Shown piece by piece: positions 27,441 to 35,646 of a DNA stretch of 64,000 bases. A program made the position numbers and the translations under genes. Position 1 is the stretch's first letter. Each line of letters opens with the position of its first letter. The stretch spans positions 2,046,001 to 2,110,000 of the forward strand of contig OY969805.1 of the NCBI GenBank assembly GCA_963703325.1, in the 5' to 3' direction. Source of the DNA: Aquilonibacter sp963703325. GTDB taxonomy: Bacteria > Vulcanimicrobiota > Vulcanimicrobiia > Vulcanimicrobiales > Vulcanimicrobiaceae. The notes under the pieces are model-generated. The model made no database searches. It saw only the letters and a list, made by a program, of their open reading frames with translations, and had not been told where the DNA came from.

Positions 27441-28604
27441 GTGCTCAGCGTCGTTCTGCTGATCGCAGCAGCGCTCGTCATCGGGACGCTGATAGGATTT
27501 CTGTTGGCGCGCGGACGCCGTACGCCCGAGCCGATTCCGCTCGAACCGGACCATACCGATCAGCACTCGCAGATACAAGCCGATTTTGCGCGGCTGGTCG
27601 CGGCACTACCGCTCGGCGTCGTGTTCGTCGATCGTCACGCGCGCATCCGTTTTGCCAATCCGGCGGCGGGAACGATCTTCGACTTTGACCCAAACCGCGC
27701 GATCGGGTCGCACGTCATCACCTCGATTCCCAACGTCGAGCTGGAACGCCGCATCGACGAGGCGCTGATTGGCGAAGCGTCGGTGGCACCGATCACGGTT
27801 GCCAGTGCCACGCAGCGCCGCACCTACGGCGTATCGATCTATCCAATCGGGGAAGGCGACAGCGGCGGGGTGGCAGTCTTTGCCGACGATCAAACCGACG
27901 TTGCGCGTCTGCTGCTCGCGAGCCGGGAATTTCTCACCAACATCTCGCACGAGCTGCGCACGCCGCTCTCGTCGATCAAGTTGATGCTCGAAACGGTCAT
28001 CGAATCACCTGACGACGAGGCGGCCGATCTGTTCCTCCCGCAGGTGCTTACACAGGTCGATCGGCTCGCGTCGCTCGTGCAGCAGCTGCTCGAGCAGGCC
28101 CGAGCCGAATCGGGACAGCTGAGCTTGAATTTGCGCGAGATCGACCTCGAGGAGGTCGCGCATGCGATCGTGTCGTCGTTCGAGCCGCAGGCGGTGAACA
28201 AGGGCGTACGGCTCGAGTTGCGCGCAATGCGGCCGGTTTCGGTGGAAGCCGATCCCGATCGCCTCTCACAAGTCTTCGTCAATCTGATCGACAATGCAAT
28301 TCGGCATACGCCGTCAGGCGGAAACGTGACGCTCGAGCTCGATGCGAATGGCAACGACGCGATCATGCGAGTGCGCGATACCGGGGTAGGCATTCCGTAC
28401 CGCGACATCCCGCATATCTTCGAGCGCTTCTACGTCGTCGATCGCTCGCGTACGCGCGAGAGCGGCGGAGCGGGGCTGGGGCTTGCGATCGTCAAGGGCA
28501 TCATCGATGCGCACGGGGGAACGGTCGCGACCGAGTCGATGCTCGGGAGCGGGACGCTTTTCACGGTGCGCCTGCCGATCATGCGCGTCGGCCCTCGGTC
28601 TTAA
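27441..28604 (+). CDS. PhoR-like sensor histidine kinase
   Basis: A 387-residue kinase with one N-terminal transmembrane helix (about 2-23), a PAS domain (about 50-155), a HisKA domain with H170 in ISHELRTPLSS, and a HATPase domain (DNAIRHTPSGG, VRDTGVGIP, ESGGAGLGLAI). The lack of a periplasmic sensory domain and the TM-PAS-kinase layout match PhoR, which senses phosphate through the Pst/PhoU system. The start is GTG 4 bp after the regulator gene. Confidence 0.9.
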   Translation: MLSVVLLIAAALVIGTLIGFLLARGRRTPEPIPLEPDHTDQHSQIQADFARLVAALPLGVVFVDRHARIRFANPAAGTIFDFDPNRAIGSHVITSIPNVELERRIDEALIGEASVAPITVASATQRRTYGVSIYPIGEGDSGGVAVFADDQTDVARLLLASREFLTNISHELRTPLSSIKLMLETVIESPDDEAADLFLPQVLTQVDRLASLVQQLLEQARAESGQLSLNLREIDLEEVAHAIVSSFEPQAVNKGVRLELRAMRPVSVEADPDRLSQVFVNLIDNAIRHTPSGGNVTLELDANGNDAIMRVRDTGVGIPYRDIPHIFERFYVVDRSRTRESGGAGLGLAIVKGIIDAHGGTVATESMLGSGTLFTVRLPIMRVGPRS

Positions 28605-28649
28605 AGACACGATAAGGGCCGCCTAATCTGCGTGCCCTACCGTAGAACC

Positions 28650-28832
28650 ATGTCGCGTTCGAAGTGTCCCGAGGTGGACGAGCGCACGATGCGCCGCCAG
28701 GTCCTAGCGTTTCTCGACGAGTACTGTGGCAGTCTCACGCTGCATGACGTCCGAGAGTGGTACGTCGACGTGTTTCCCGAAGTTACGCCCGCGGCGACCG
28801 TTGCCGAGGGCGTTTGTCTTAATACGCCTTAA
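28650..28832 (+). CDS. Hypothetical protein, 60 residues
   Basis: Strong G/C bias at third codon positions supports this as a real gene: MSRSKCPEVDERTM, then a likely helix and LHDVREWYVDVFPEV. No family recognised. A GTG six codons upstream is an alternative start. Its 3' end carries the first Pho-box repeat of pstB, so it lies between phoR-like and pstB and may share regulation. Confidence 0.5.
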   Translation: MSRSKCPEVDERTMRRQVLAFLDEYCGSLTLHDVREWYVDVFPEVTPAATVAEGVCLNTP

Positions 28833-28845
28833 TCAGTAGTTAAGG
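28819..28845 (+). promoter_or_regulatory. Predicted Pho box upstream of pstB
   Basis: Three direct repeats, TTAATA (28819), TTAATC (28829) and TTAAGG (28840), with periods of 10 and 11 bp, one helical turn. The pattern matches the TT(A/C/T)A(C/T)A-type tandem sites of PhoB/PhoP regulators. A matching triplet precedes the porin gene. Confidence 0.6.
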
Positions 28846-28882
28846 AGTGTCGCACCCCAGTCTGGACGAACATACAACGCGC

Positions 28883-29674
28883 ATGATCGCCACAAATCCG
28901 GATTTGACGAGCGCACCGGTTTCCACCAAGCTTGAAGCGCGCGACGTCGATGTTTATTATGGGAACTTTCACGCGATCAAGAACGCGAACCTGAGCGTTC
29001 CCGAGCATTGCGTACAGGCGCTGATCGGCCCGTCGGGTTGCGGGAAGTCGACGTTCATTCGTGCGCTCAACCGGATGCACGATCTCACGCCCGACGCGCG
29101 CGTTACCGGGCACGTGTTACTCGACGGCGAGGATATCTACGCGAGCAACATCGACCCGGTCACGGTTCGTCATCGCATCGGAATGGTGTTTCAACGCCCA
29201 AATCCATTTCCCAAGACGATTTTCGAAAACGTGGTGTACGGCCCAAAGATCCATGGCGAGCGCAATCGCAAGACGCTGATGGAGATTTGCGAAAAGGGCC
29301 TGCGCGGCGCAGCGCTGTGGGACGAGGTCAAAGATCGTCTCGATCGTTCTGCGCTCGACCTTTCCGGCGGCCAACAGCAACGTCTATGCATCGCGCGATG
29401 CCTCGCCGTCGATCCGGAAGTGATTCTGATGGACGAACCGGCATCAGCGCTCGATCCGATTGCGACGAGCAAAATCGAAGACCTGATCGAGGAGCTGAAA
29501 AAAGAATACACGGTCGTCATCGTCACCCACTCGATGCAGCAGGCCGCGCGTATCAGCGACTTCACGACGTTTTTCCTCATGGGCGAACTCATCGAATCCG
29601 AAGCGACTTCGACGATTTTCACCAAGCCTCGGGATAAGCGCACTGAAGACTACATCACCGGCCGCTACGGCTAA
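28883..29674 (+). CDS. pstB: Phosphate ABC transporter ATP-binding protein PstB
   Basis: A 263-residue ABC ATPase that powers high-affinity phosphate uptake through PstCA. Walker A GPSGCGKST (49-57), then IRALNRMHDL, the PstB-specific FQRPNPFPKTIFENV, signature LSGGQQQRLCIAR and Walker B VILMDEPASALDP. The ATG at 28883 is chosen; a GTG at 28847 overlaps AAGGAG and is less likely. pstS, pstC, pstA and phoU are not in the window, so pstB is separated from its partners. Confidence 0.94.
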   Translation: MIATNPDLTSAPVSTKLEARDVDVYYGNFHAIKNANLSVPEHCVQALIGPSGCGKSTFIRALNRMHDLTPDARVTGHVLLDGEDIYASNIDPVTVRHRIGMVFQRPNPFPKTIFENVVYGPKIHGERNRKTLMEICEKGLRGAALWDEVKDRLDRSALDLSGGQQQRLCIARCLAVDPEVILMDEPASALDPIATSKIEDLIEELKKEYTVVIVTHSMQQAARISDFTTFFLMGELIESEATSTIFTKPRDKRTEDYITGRYG

Positions 29675-29743
29675 ATCACAACGCCTTTCCGCCCGGTCGT
29701 CGTCACCGGCTTCCTAGACCGGACGAAAAGGCGCGTGTGATTT
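29673..29743. terminator. Long imperfect inverted repeat after pstB
   Basis: AAATCACA...CGCCTTTCCGCCCGGTC (29673-29698) pairs with GACCGGACGAAAAGGCG...TGTGATTT (29717-29743), about 24 pairs with small interruptions. It overlaps the pstB stop codon. The arms are almost symmetrical, so it probably ends the pstB transcript; no long T run follows. Confidence 0.55.
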
Positions 29744-29788
29744 ACGGCAACTCCGGCCGATATATACGGATGGGTCCCGGCGAGGCAC

Positions 29789-29831
29789 TTAAGCCCATGT
29801 TAAATGGGCCTTAATTTTGTCCAGGTAGCAT
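29789..29831 (+). promoter_or_regulatory. Predicted Pho box and -10 of the porin promoter
   Basis: TTAAGC (29789), TTAAAT (29800) and TTAATT (29811) repeat with an exact 11-bp period. A -10-like TAGCAT (29826-29831) starts 10 bases after the last repeat, the geometry expected when a PhoB-type activator replaces the -35 element. No good -35 is present. Confidence 0.65.
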
Positions 29832-29876
29832 GGGGCCGTTACCCGTTCCACTCTTTTGATAGGGAGTATTTTTTAC

Positions 29877-31499
29877 GTGTTAACCAAACTCGCGCGCGTC
29901 GGACTGACCGTGGCGGCGATGGTTTTGGGAGCAACGACTTTTGCGCTGGCGGAAACAACGGCAACACCAGCGCCCAAGTTGATCGCGCAGGCTTCGCCTG
30001 CTCCGACGGCTTCGCCGAATCCATTTACGTATCGCGGCTACGTTCGCGCCTACGACTTTACGCGTCAAAACGCATACAACGGCTACGGTGTCCCAAGCGG
30101 CCCGGGCGGTAAAGCCAACCAGGCGTCGGAGAACAATGCGATCGGCTTACATGCCGACTACGCGTTCCAAGGCTCCGGCTTCTATGTCGGCGGTTCGTAT
30201 ATGTATGCGAACCCGTTTAATCAATGTTCGAATCCGGCGTTGGCCAGCTCGGCGTTGCCGGGTCCGTGCGGTACGAAGAGCGTTCCGCCGGGCCTCAATC
30301 CCGACACGACGCTTCCGGAATACGAGATGAGCACGCTGTACGAAGCGTACGCTGCATATCACGCCAACGGTCTGTACTTCAAGGGCGGCGATCAAGTGAT
30401 CACCACGCCGTGGGCGCAAGCGGCCGACTCGCGCTTGAAACCGATCGCATTCCAAGGCGCCGACCTGTCGTACAAGCTCACCCCGAGCTGGACCATCGAA
30501 GCGGCCGATTATTGGCAGTGGGAGTGCCGCACGTGCTCCAACTTCGATCACGGCACGCTGCTGACGGTCGTCAATCCTGGCGGCTACACGTACTCGGGCG
30601 CAAACGCGCTGCCGACCACGGTGTACGATCCGACGGAAACGCCGCTCAACAACAACGGCTTCACCTACGGCCGCCTCGGTTACGTGGGTCCGGCGTCGCT
30701 GCCGCTCACGGCCAACCTCTACTACTACGGCTTCAACAACATCGCCAACCTCTGGTGGCTCGATGCGAAGATGCCGTTAGGCCCGAGCAAGCTCCGGCCG
30801 TATCTCGCACTGCAAGCCGGCGATGAGAGCGCACCCTCGAGCGATCTCCTTGGCAAAGTCGACGCCTCGGTGTTCGGTCTGCAAGCCGGTTTCTATCCGC
30901 TGAACAACGTGCTCTTCGCCGCCGGTTTCGATTCGATTCCGGTTCGCACCGATACGATCACGCTGCCGGCCGGCTACGCGTGTAACGCGAATACGCATCA
31001 AATCACACCGACGTCTTCCTACAAGGAAGCCACGTTCCCGTACTTCCTGCCGGGCGGCAGCGCCGGTACGGCGCAATGTACGAACCTCGGTGGCGGCGTC
31101 GCGAATATCTACTACGGCGGTATCGCCAGCCCATACACCGATTCGTACGCAGCGGATCCGCTGTTTACGACCGGCGGCACGCAGGGCATGGTCGACCGTC
31201 GTAGTCCGGGCAGCTCGTTCAAGATCGGCGCCACGTTCACGTCGGACGACAAGCAGTTTGTCGCGAGCGTAGCGCAAGAGTGGTACGACTACTCGAACCC
31301 CGGCTACGCGACGTCCACCAACAGCACCGACTTCGACGTTCAGTACTTCTTTAGCAAAGTACCGAAGTCGGGACCCTACAAGGGTTTCTCGTTCCGCGTC
31401 CGCCAGTTCAGCCGCTCGGCGACGAACTTCGCCCCTCCGGGACAACCCATCGCCGGTCTCTTCAAGTACGGACGGTACCAAGCCGAATACGACTTTTAG
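29877..31499 (+). CDS. Outer-membrane porin-like beta-barrel protein
   Basis: A 540-residue protein with a signal peptide (LTKLARVGLTVAAMVLG...FALA, cleavage before ETT), an Ala/Pro/Thr linker and alternating aromatic/polar strands, ending in EYDF with the C-terminal Phe used for outer-membrane assembly. The start is GTG 29877, 10 bases after AGGGAG. No exact family is recognised; it resembles large outer-membrane channel proteins. Its promoter carries a Pho box, so it is likely induced by phosphate limitation, functionally like PhoE/OprP (inference). Confidence 0.8.
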   Translation: MLTKLARVGLTVAAMVLGATTFALAETTATPAPKLIAQASPAPTASPNPFTYRGYVRAYDFTRQNAYNGYGVPSGPGGKANQASENNAIGLHADYAFQGSGFYVGGSYMYANPFNQCSNPALASSALPGPCGTKSVPPGLNPDTTLPEYEMSTLYEAYAAYHANGLYFKGGDQVITTPWAQAADSRLKPIAFQGADLSYKLTPSWTIEAADYWQWECRTCSNFDHGTLLTVVNPGGYTYSGANALPTTVYDPTETPLNNNGFTYGRLGYVGPASLPLTANLYYYGFNNIANLWWLDAKMPLGPSKLRPYLALQAGDESAPSSDLLGKVDASVFGLQAGFYPLNNVLFAAGFDSIPVRTDTITLPAGYACNANTHQITPTSSYKEATFPYFLPGGSAGTAQCTNLGGGVANIYYGGIASPYTDSYAADPLFTTGGTQGMVDRRSPGSSFKIGATFTSDDKQFVASVAQEWYDYSNPGYATSTNSTDFDVQYFFSKVPKSGPYKGFSFRVRQFSRSATNFAPPGQPIAGLFKYGRYQAEYDF

Positions 31500-31523
31500 A
31501 CGGTTCGGCTAGACACCAAGAGG

Positions 31524-31557
31524 ACGGGGCTCGCGCAAGGCGCGGGCCCCGTTTTCG
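31524..31557 (+). terminator. Rho-independent terminator after the porin gene
   Basis: ACGGGGC...GCGC pairs with GCG...GCCCCGT around an AAGG-type loop and is followed by TTTTCG. It lies 25 bp past the porin stop and just before tdh. Confidence 0.8.
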
Positions 31558-31576
31558 TATAATGAGGGTGGCCGAC

Positions 31577-32635
31577 ATGGCATCCACGATGAAAGCATTG
31601 GCGAAACTGCGGCCCGAACCGGGGTTCACGCTCATCGACGCGCCGATCCCCACGATCGGACCCACCGACGTCCTGATCCGCGTCGAGAAGGCGGGCGTCT
31701 GCGGTACCGACCACCACATTTACGCATGGGATCACTGGGCACAAGCGCGGATTCACCCGCCGGTGCTCATCGGTCACGAATTCATGGGTACGGTCGAAGC
31801 GGTCGGTGACGCCGTACGTGCGGTCTCGGTGGGCGACCGGGTGTCGGCGGAGGGTCATATCGCCGATCTCACCTGCGTGCTTTGCCGTACCGGTCAGGCG
31901 CACATCTGCGAGAATGTGAAGATCATCGGCGTCGATTGCGACGGGGCATTCGCGGAATTCATCGCGATGCCCGAATACAACGTATGGAAACTCGACCCCG
32001 CGATCCCCGACGAGTTTGCCGCGGTGTTCGATCCGCTCGGTAACGCGGTTCACACCGTGATGTCGGCGGGCGTGAGCGGCAAGAGCGTCGTCATCACCGG
32101 TGTCGGATCGATTGGTCTCATGGCGATTCCAGTCGCGCGCGCCGCCGGCGCAGCATCGGTGTATGCCATTGACGTCAATCCTTCCAAACTCGAGTTGGCC
32201 AAACGCCTGGGCGCCGACGAAACCTTCGATGCGCGTACGCCGGGCTTAGTTGACGAGATCAAGCGTCGCACGAACGGCGACGGCGTCGAAGTTTTGCTCG
32301 AGATGTCGGGCAGCGGCAGCGCCATCGATCAGGGATTGCAGATGGTGCGCAATGGCGGCACCGCTGCACTGCTGGGCATCCCGGGCGACAGTGTCAATCT
32401 CAACCTTGCGGAGCGGATCATCTTCAAAGGCCTCACCGTGCTCGGCATCAACGGTCGTAAGATGTTCGAAACGTGGTATCAGACGCAGGCGCTGGTCAAG
32501 AGCGGTCGCATCGATCTTCGCCCGATCATCACGCACGTGCTGCCCATGCGCGAGTTCGATCGCGCTTTCGAATTGATGCGTAACGGCCAGGCGGCCAAGA
32601 TCGTGTTCGACGTCAAAGGGGATATTGCAAAGTGA
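31577..32635 (+). CDS. tdh: L-threonine 3-dehydrogenase
   Basis: Oxidises L-threonine to 2-amino-3-oxobutyrate with NAD. A medium-chain Zn dehydrogenase of 352 residues: MKALAKLRPEPGF, CGTDHHIYAWD and GHEFMG hold the catalytic Zn ligands, and GVGSIGLMAIPVA is the NAD site. In the structural-zinc loop the first of four usual Cys is Asp (ADLTCVLCRTGQAHIC). ATG 31577 has GAGGGTGG upstream; 31589 matches the E. coli start. It is followed by kbl with a GTGA overlap, completing threonine-to-glycine conversion. Confidence 0.94.
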   Translation: MASTMKALAKLRPEPGFTLIDAPIPTIGPTDVLIRVEKAGVCGTDHHIYAWDHWAQARIHPPVLIGHEFMGTVEAVGDAVRAVSVGDRVSAEGHIADLTCVLCRTGQAHICENVKIIGVDCDGAFAEFIAMPEYNVWKLDPAIPDEFAAVFDPLGNAVHTVMSAGVSGKSVVITGVGSIGLMAIPVARAAGAASVYAIDVNPSKLELAKRLGADETFDARTPGLVDEIKRRTNGDGVEVLLEMSGSGSAIDQGLQMVRNGGTAALLGIPGDSVNLNLAERIIFKGLTVLGINGRKMFETWYQTQALVKSGRIDLRPIITHVLPMREFDRAFELMRNGQAAKIVFDVKGDIAK

Positions 32636-33804
32636 ATTCGGCATTTGACACGCAGCTGCAGAGCGAACTCGATGCGCTCAAAGGGGCGGGCACCTACAAG
32701 CATCTGCGGCATTTAACCACGCCGATGGCGCCTGAAGTGCACATGGAAGAAGCCGGCGACGTGATCGTGCTCTCGAGCAACAACTACCTCGGCCTCTCCG
32801 ATCAGGCCGAGGTCATCGAAGCCGGCATCGAGGGCCTTCGCAAGTATGGAGCCGGCACGGCGTCCGTCCGCTTCATTTGCGGAACGTTCGATATTCACCG
32901 AACGCTCGAAGAACGGATAGCGACATTTCTTGGTACGCCGGCGTCGTTGACCTACGTTTCGTGCTGGAATGCCAACACCGGCTTGTTCGCAACGGTGTGC
33001 GGCGAAGGTTCGGCGATCATTTCCGACGAGCTCAACCATGCCTCGATCATCGACGGCGTGCGGCTTGCCGGCAAATCCAAGCGCGCGGTCTACAAACATA
33101 GCGACATGGCCGACCTCGAAGCCAAGCTCAAAGCCGCCCAAGGATGCGCGCCGATATTGGTCGTTACCGACGGCGTGTTCTCGATGGAAGGTTCGCTCGC
33201 GAAACTTCCTGAGATCGTGGCCTTGTGTAAGAAGTACGGCGCGGTTAGCGTGGTCGACGATTCGCACGGCACCGGCGTGATGGGGAAGACCGGCCGTGGA
33301 ACGATCGAACATTTCGGGCTCACCGGCGATGTGGACATCATCACCGGGACGCTCGGCAAAGCGCTCGGTGGCGCCGCCGGCGGGTTCGTTGCGGGCAGTC
33401 ACGCGCTCGTCGATATCTTGATCCAGCGCTCACGCCCGCAGTTGTTTTCCAATGCGCTACCCGCCACCGTGGCGTGCAGTTCGCTTGCGGCAATCGACTA
33501 TCTCGATGCGCATCCCGAACTCGTCGATCGCCTGCGAACGAATGTTGCCTACTTTCGCGAGGGTTTGACCCGTCTCGGTTTCAAACCGCTCGACGGTCCG
33601 AGTGCAATCGTGCCGATCATCGTCGGCGAAACCGCGACCGCGATTGCGATGAGCGACAAGCTGCTGCGGAGAGGCGTGTTCGTAACCGGCTTCGGCTTCC
33701 CGGTTGTCCCCGAGGGAACCGCGCGCATCCGCACGCAGCTCTCGGCAGCACTGACCAAAGACGAAATGGATCGCGCGCTCGCGGCATTCGAAACGTTGCG
33801 CTAA
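32632..33804 (+). CDS. kbl: 2-amino-3-ketobutyrate coenzyme A ligase
   Basis: PLP enzyme that cleaves 2-amino-3-oxobutyrate with CoA into glycine and acetyl-CoA, the second step after Tdh. At 390 residues it matches Kbl: SNNYLGLSDQAEVIEA, SVRFICGTFDIHRTLEERIA, DDSHGTGVMG and GTLGKALGGAAGGF with PLP-binding K243. The adjacent tdh supports Kbl rather than the related 8-amino-7-oxononanoate synthase. The start is GTG overlapping the tdh stop; tdk follows with no gap. Confidence 0.95.
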   Translation: MNSAFDTQLQSELDALKGAGTYKHLRHLTTPMAPEVHMEEAGDVIVLSSNNYLGLSDQAEVIEAGIEGLRKYGAGTASVRFICGTFDIHRTLEERIATFLGTPASLTYVSCWNANTGLFATVCGEGSAIISDELNHASIIDGVRLAGKSKRAVYKHSDMADLEAKLKAAQGCAPILVVTDGVFSMEGSLAKLPEIVALCKKYGAVSVVDDSHGTGVMGKTGRGTIEHFGLTGDVDIITGTLGKALGGAAGGFVAGSHALVDILIQRSRPQLFSNALPATVACSSLAAIDYLDAHPELVDRLRTNVAYFREGLTRLGFKPLDGPSAIVPIIVGETATAIAMSDKLLRRGVFVTGFGFPVVPEGTARIRTQLSAALTKDEMDRALAAFETLR

Positions 33805-34368
33805 GTGGCGAAGTTATATTTCCGCTACTCCGCCATGAATGCCGGGAAGTCGACGGCGTTGATTCAAGTCGGGCACAACTATCAAGAGCATGGCCGAGCG
33901 GTGGTCCTGTTCACGGCGGCGATCGATCGCCGGTTCGGGCAGGGAATCATCGCGTCGCGCATCGGCCCGCAGCGCGAAGCCCAGACCTACGATGAGGCGT
34001 TCGATTTTTTTACGGCCATGTCCGAGATGCGGGATATCGCCTGCGTGCTGATCGACGAAGCCCAGTTTCTGACGCCGGCTCAGGTGCGCCAATTGCACCG
34101 TGGAGCGCACTTGCTCGGAATTCCGGTCATTTGCTATGGGATCCGCAGCGATTTTCTCGGCGAGCCCTTCCCTGGTTCCGCCTACTTGCTCACGCTCGCA
34201 GATAGCGTCGAAGAGCTCAAGAACGTCTGCGCGTGCGGGCGCAAAGCCACCATGAACCCGCGCTTCGTCAACGGCGAGCGCTTGTTTGCCGGCGCGCAAG
34301 TCGCGATCGAGGGCGACGTCGAGTACCGGCCGATGTGCGCCCGCTGCTTCTACGAGGGGAAAAAATGA
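33805..34368 (+). CDS. tdk: Thymidine kinase
   Basis: Phosphorylates thymidine in the salvage pathway. At 187 residues it is a type II enzyme: P-loop YSAMNAGKSTALIQ, DEAQFLTPAQV, the ICYGIRSDFLGEPFPGS lasso region, and a zinc site from CACGRKA and CARC. The GTG start abuts the kbl stop. Confidence 0.94.
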   Translation: MAKLYFRYSAMNAGKSTALIQVGHNYQEHGRAVVLFTAAIDRRFGQGIIASRIGPQREAQTYDEAFDFFTAMSEMRDIACVLIDEAQFLTPAQVRQLHRGAHLLGIPVICYGIRSDFLGEPFPGSAYLLTLADSVEELKNVCACGRKATMNPRFVNGERLFAGAQVAIEGDVEYRPMCARCFYEGKK

Positions 34369-34392
34369 AGGTCTGATGAGTTTGGGACCACC

Positions 34393-34422
34393 TTGAGTGC
34401 GGGCATCGTTATCGGGTATAGA
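34393..34422 (+). promoter_or_regulatory. Predicted promoter of the YXWGXW-repeat gene
   Basis: TTGAGT (34393-34398) and TATAGA (34417-34422) are spaced by 18 bases and sit 34 bases before the ATG at 34456, which has GAAGAGG upstream. Confidence 0.5.
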
Positions 34423-34455
34423 GCTTGGGCTCGATGAAGAGGTACGCACAAAACA

Positions 34456-35646
34456 ATGACTCGTCTTATTAACGTCCTCGGCACGCTGGCGGTCGCCTGC
34501 GTGCTGCTTATCGGCACGACTCCCGCTCCGGCGAGCGCGCAGGTTTCGCTCGGCATCTCGGTGGCCATCGGGCCGCCGGCGATTCCGTATTACGTGCAGC
34601 CGCCTTGCCCGGGGCCGAACATGATTTGGCAACCCGGCTATTGGGCCTGGGATCCGGTTGACGGCTACTATTGGGTGCCCGGCACGTGGGTGGTAGCACC
34701 GTCGGTCGGGCTGTATTGGACCCCTGGCTATTGGGGCTGGAACGACGGTGTGTACGCCTGGAACGCCGGCTACTGGGGACCGACCATCGGTTTCTACGGC
34801 GGCATCAACTACGGCTACGGTTACTACGGCAACGGGTACGCCGGCGGCCGGTGGCAGGGTAACAACTTCTACTACAATACCGCGGTGAGCAACCCCGGCT
34901 CCGTCCGCGGTTACACGTACAGCAATCGCGGCCAATATCAGAGTTGGCGCGGAGCGGGCGTCGCCTACAACGGCGGACCGCACGGCGTTGCCGCGCGTCC
35001 GACCGCGACTCAACAACGGGCATATTCCGAACGGCGTTCGGGCATGACCGCGGCGCAAACGCAACACGCGAACTACGCGAAGAGCGATCCGACCTACCGC
35101 TACAACACCAATCATGGACGTATTGCCTCGTCCGCTGCAGCGGTTTCACGTCCGTTTAGCGCATCGCACGCGCCGCCGGCCTATCACGCCGCGGCTGCGC
35201 ACGCTGCTCCCGCACATGCGGCTCCTGCCCACGCGGCAGCGGCGCATGCAGCACCGGCACATGCTGCTCCTGCGCACGCTGCACCGGCACATGCTGCACC
35301 GGCACATGCTGCTCCGGCACATGCTGCTCCGGCACATGCTGCTCCGGCACACGCCGCACCCGCGCATGCTGCTCCGGCACATGCTGCTCCGGCACACGTA
35401 GCGCCCGTACAGCACGCCGCACCTGCACATGCAGCGCCGGTACACCACGCGGCTCCGGCTCCCGTGCATCACGCTGCACCGGCTCCGGTTCATCACGCCG
35501 CGCCGGCGGCACCGGTACGGCACGCTGCTCCGGCACCGCGGCCGCCTGCAGCCTACCATCCGCAACCTGCAGCACATCCGGCACCCGCGCACGCAGCACC
35601 CGCTCCGGCGCACCCGGCGCCTCATCCGTCAGGACATCCGCGCTAA
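34456..35646 (+). CDS. Secreted YXWGXW-repeat protein with His/Ala/Pro-rich tail
   Basis: A 396-residue exported protein: signal peptide to about residue 28 (PASAQV), then aromatic repeats of YXWGXW type (WQPGYWAWDP, WTPGYWGWND, WNAGYWGP) and a Gly/Tyr-rich segment to about residue 130. From about residue 235 the chain is a low-complexity HAAPA repeat with His about every fifth residue. The His-rich tail could bind metals, but this is inference. Its 3' end overlaps the convergent hisD by 18 bp. Confidence 0.85.
   Translation: MTRLINVLGTLAVACVLLIGTTPAPASAQVSLGISVAIGPPAIPYYVQPPCPGPNMIWQPGYWAWDPVDGYYWVPGTWVVAPSVGLYWTPGYWGWNDGVYAWNAGYWGPTIGFYGGINYGYGYYGNGYAGGRWQGNNFYYNTAVSNPGSVRGYTYSNRGQYQSWRGAGVAYNGGPHGVAARPTATQQRAYSERRSGMTAAQTQHANYAKSDPTYRYNTNHGRIASSAAAVSRPFSASHAPPAYHAAAAHAAPAHAAPAHAAAAHAAPAHAAPAHAAPAHAAPAHAAPAHAAPAHAAPAHAAPAHAAPAHAAPAHVAPVQHAAPAHAAPVHHAAPAPVHHAAPAPVHHAAPAAPVRHAAPAPRPPAAYHPQPAAHPAPAHAAPAPAHPAPHPSGHPR
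35191..35535 (+). repeat. 15-bp minisatellite encoding (H/A)AAPA
   Basis: About twenty units of a 15-bp motif such as GCTGCTCCGGCACAT, several in a row identical, encode the HAAPA repeats. Runs of identical units point to recent expansion. Copy number may be misassembled in short-read data. Confidence 0.85.

Noticed and set aside
35146..35625. Cys/Ser/Met-rich frame opposite the HAAPA repeat
   Set aside because: It is the reverse complement of the minisatellite, with no start context or signal.
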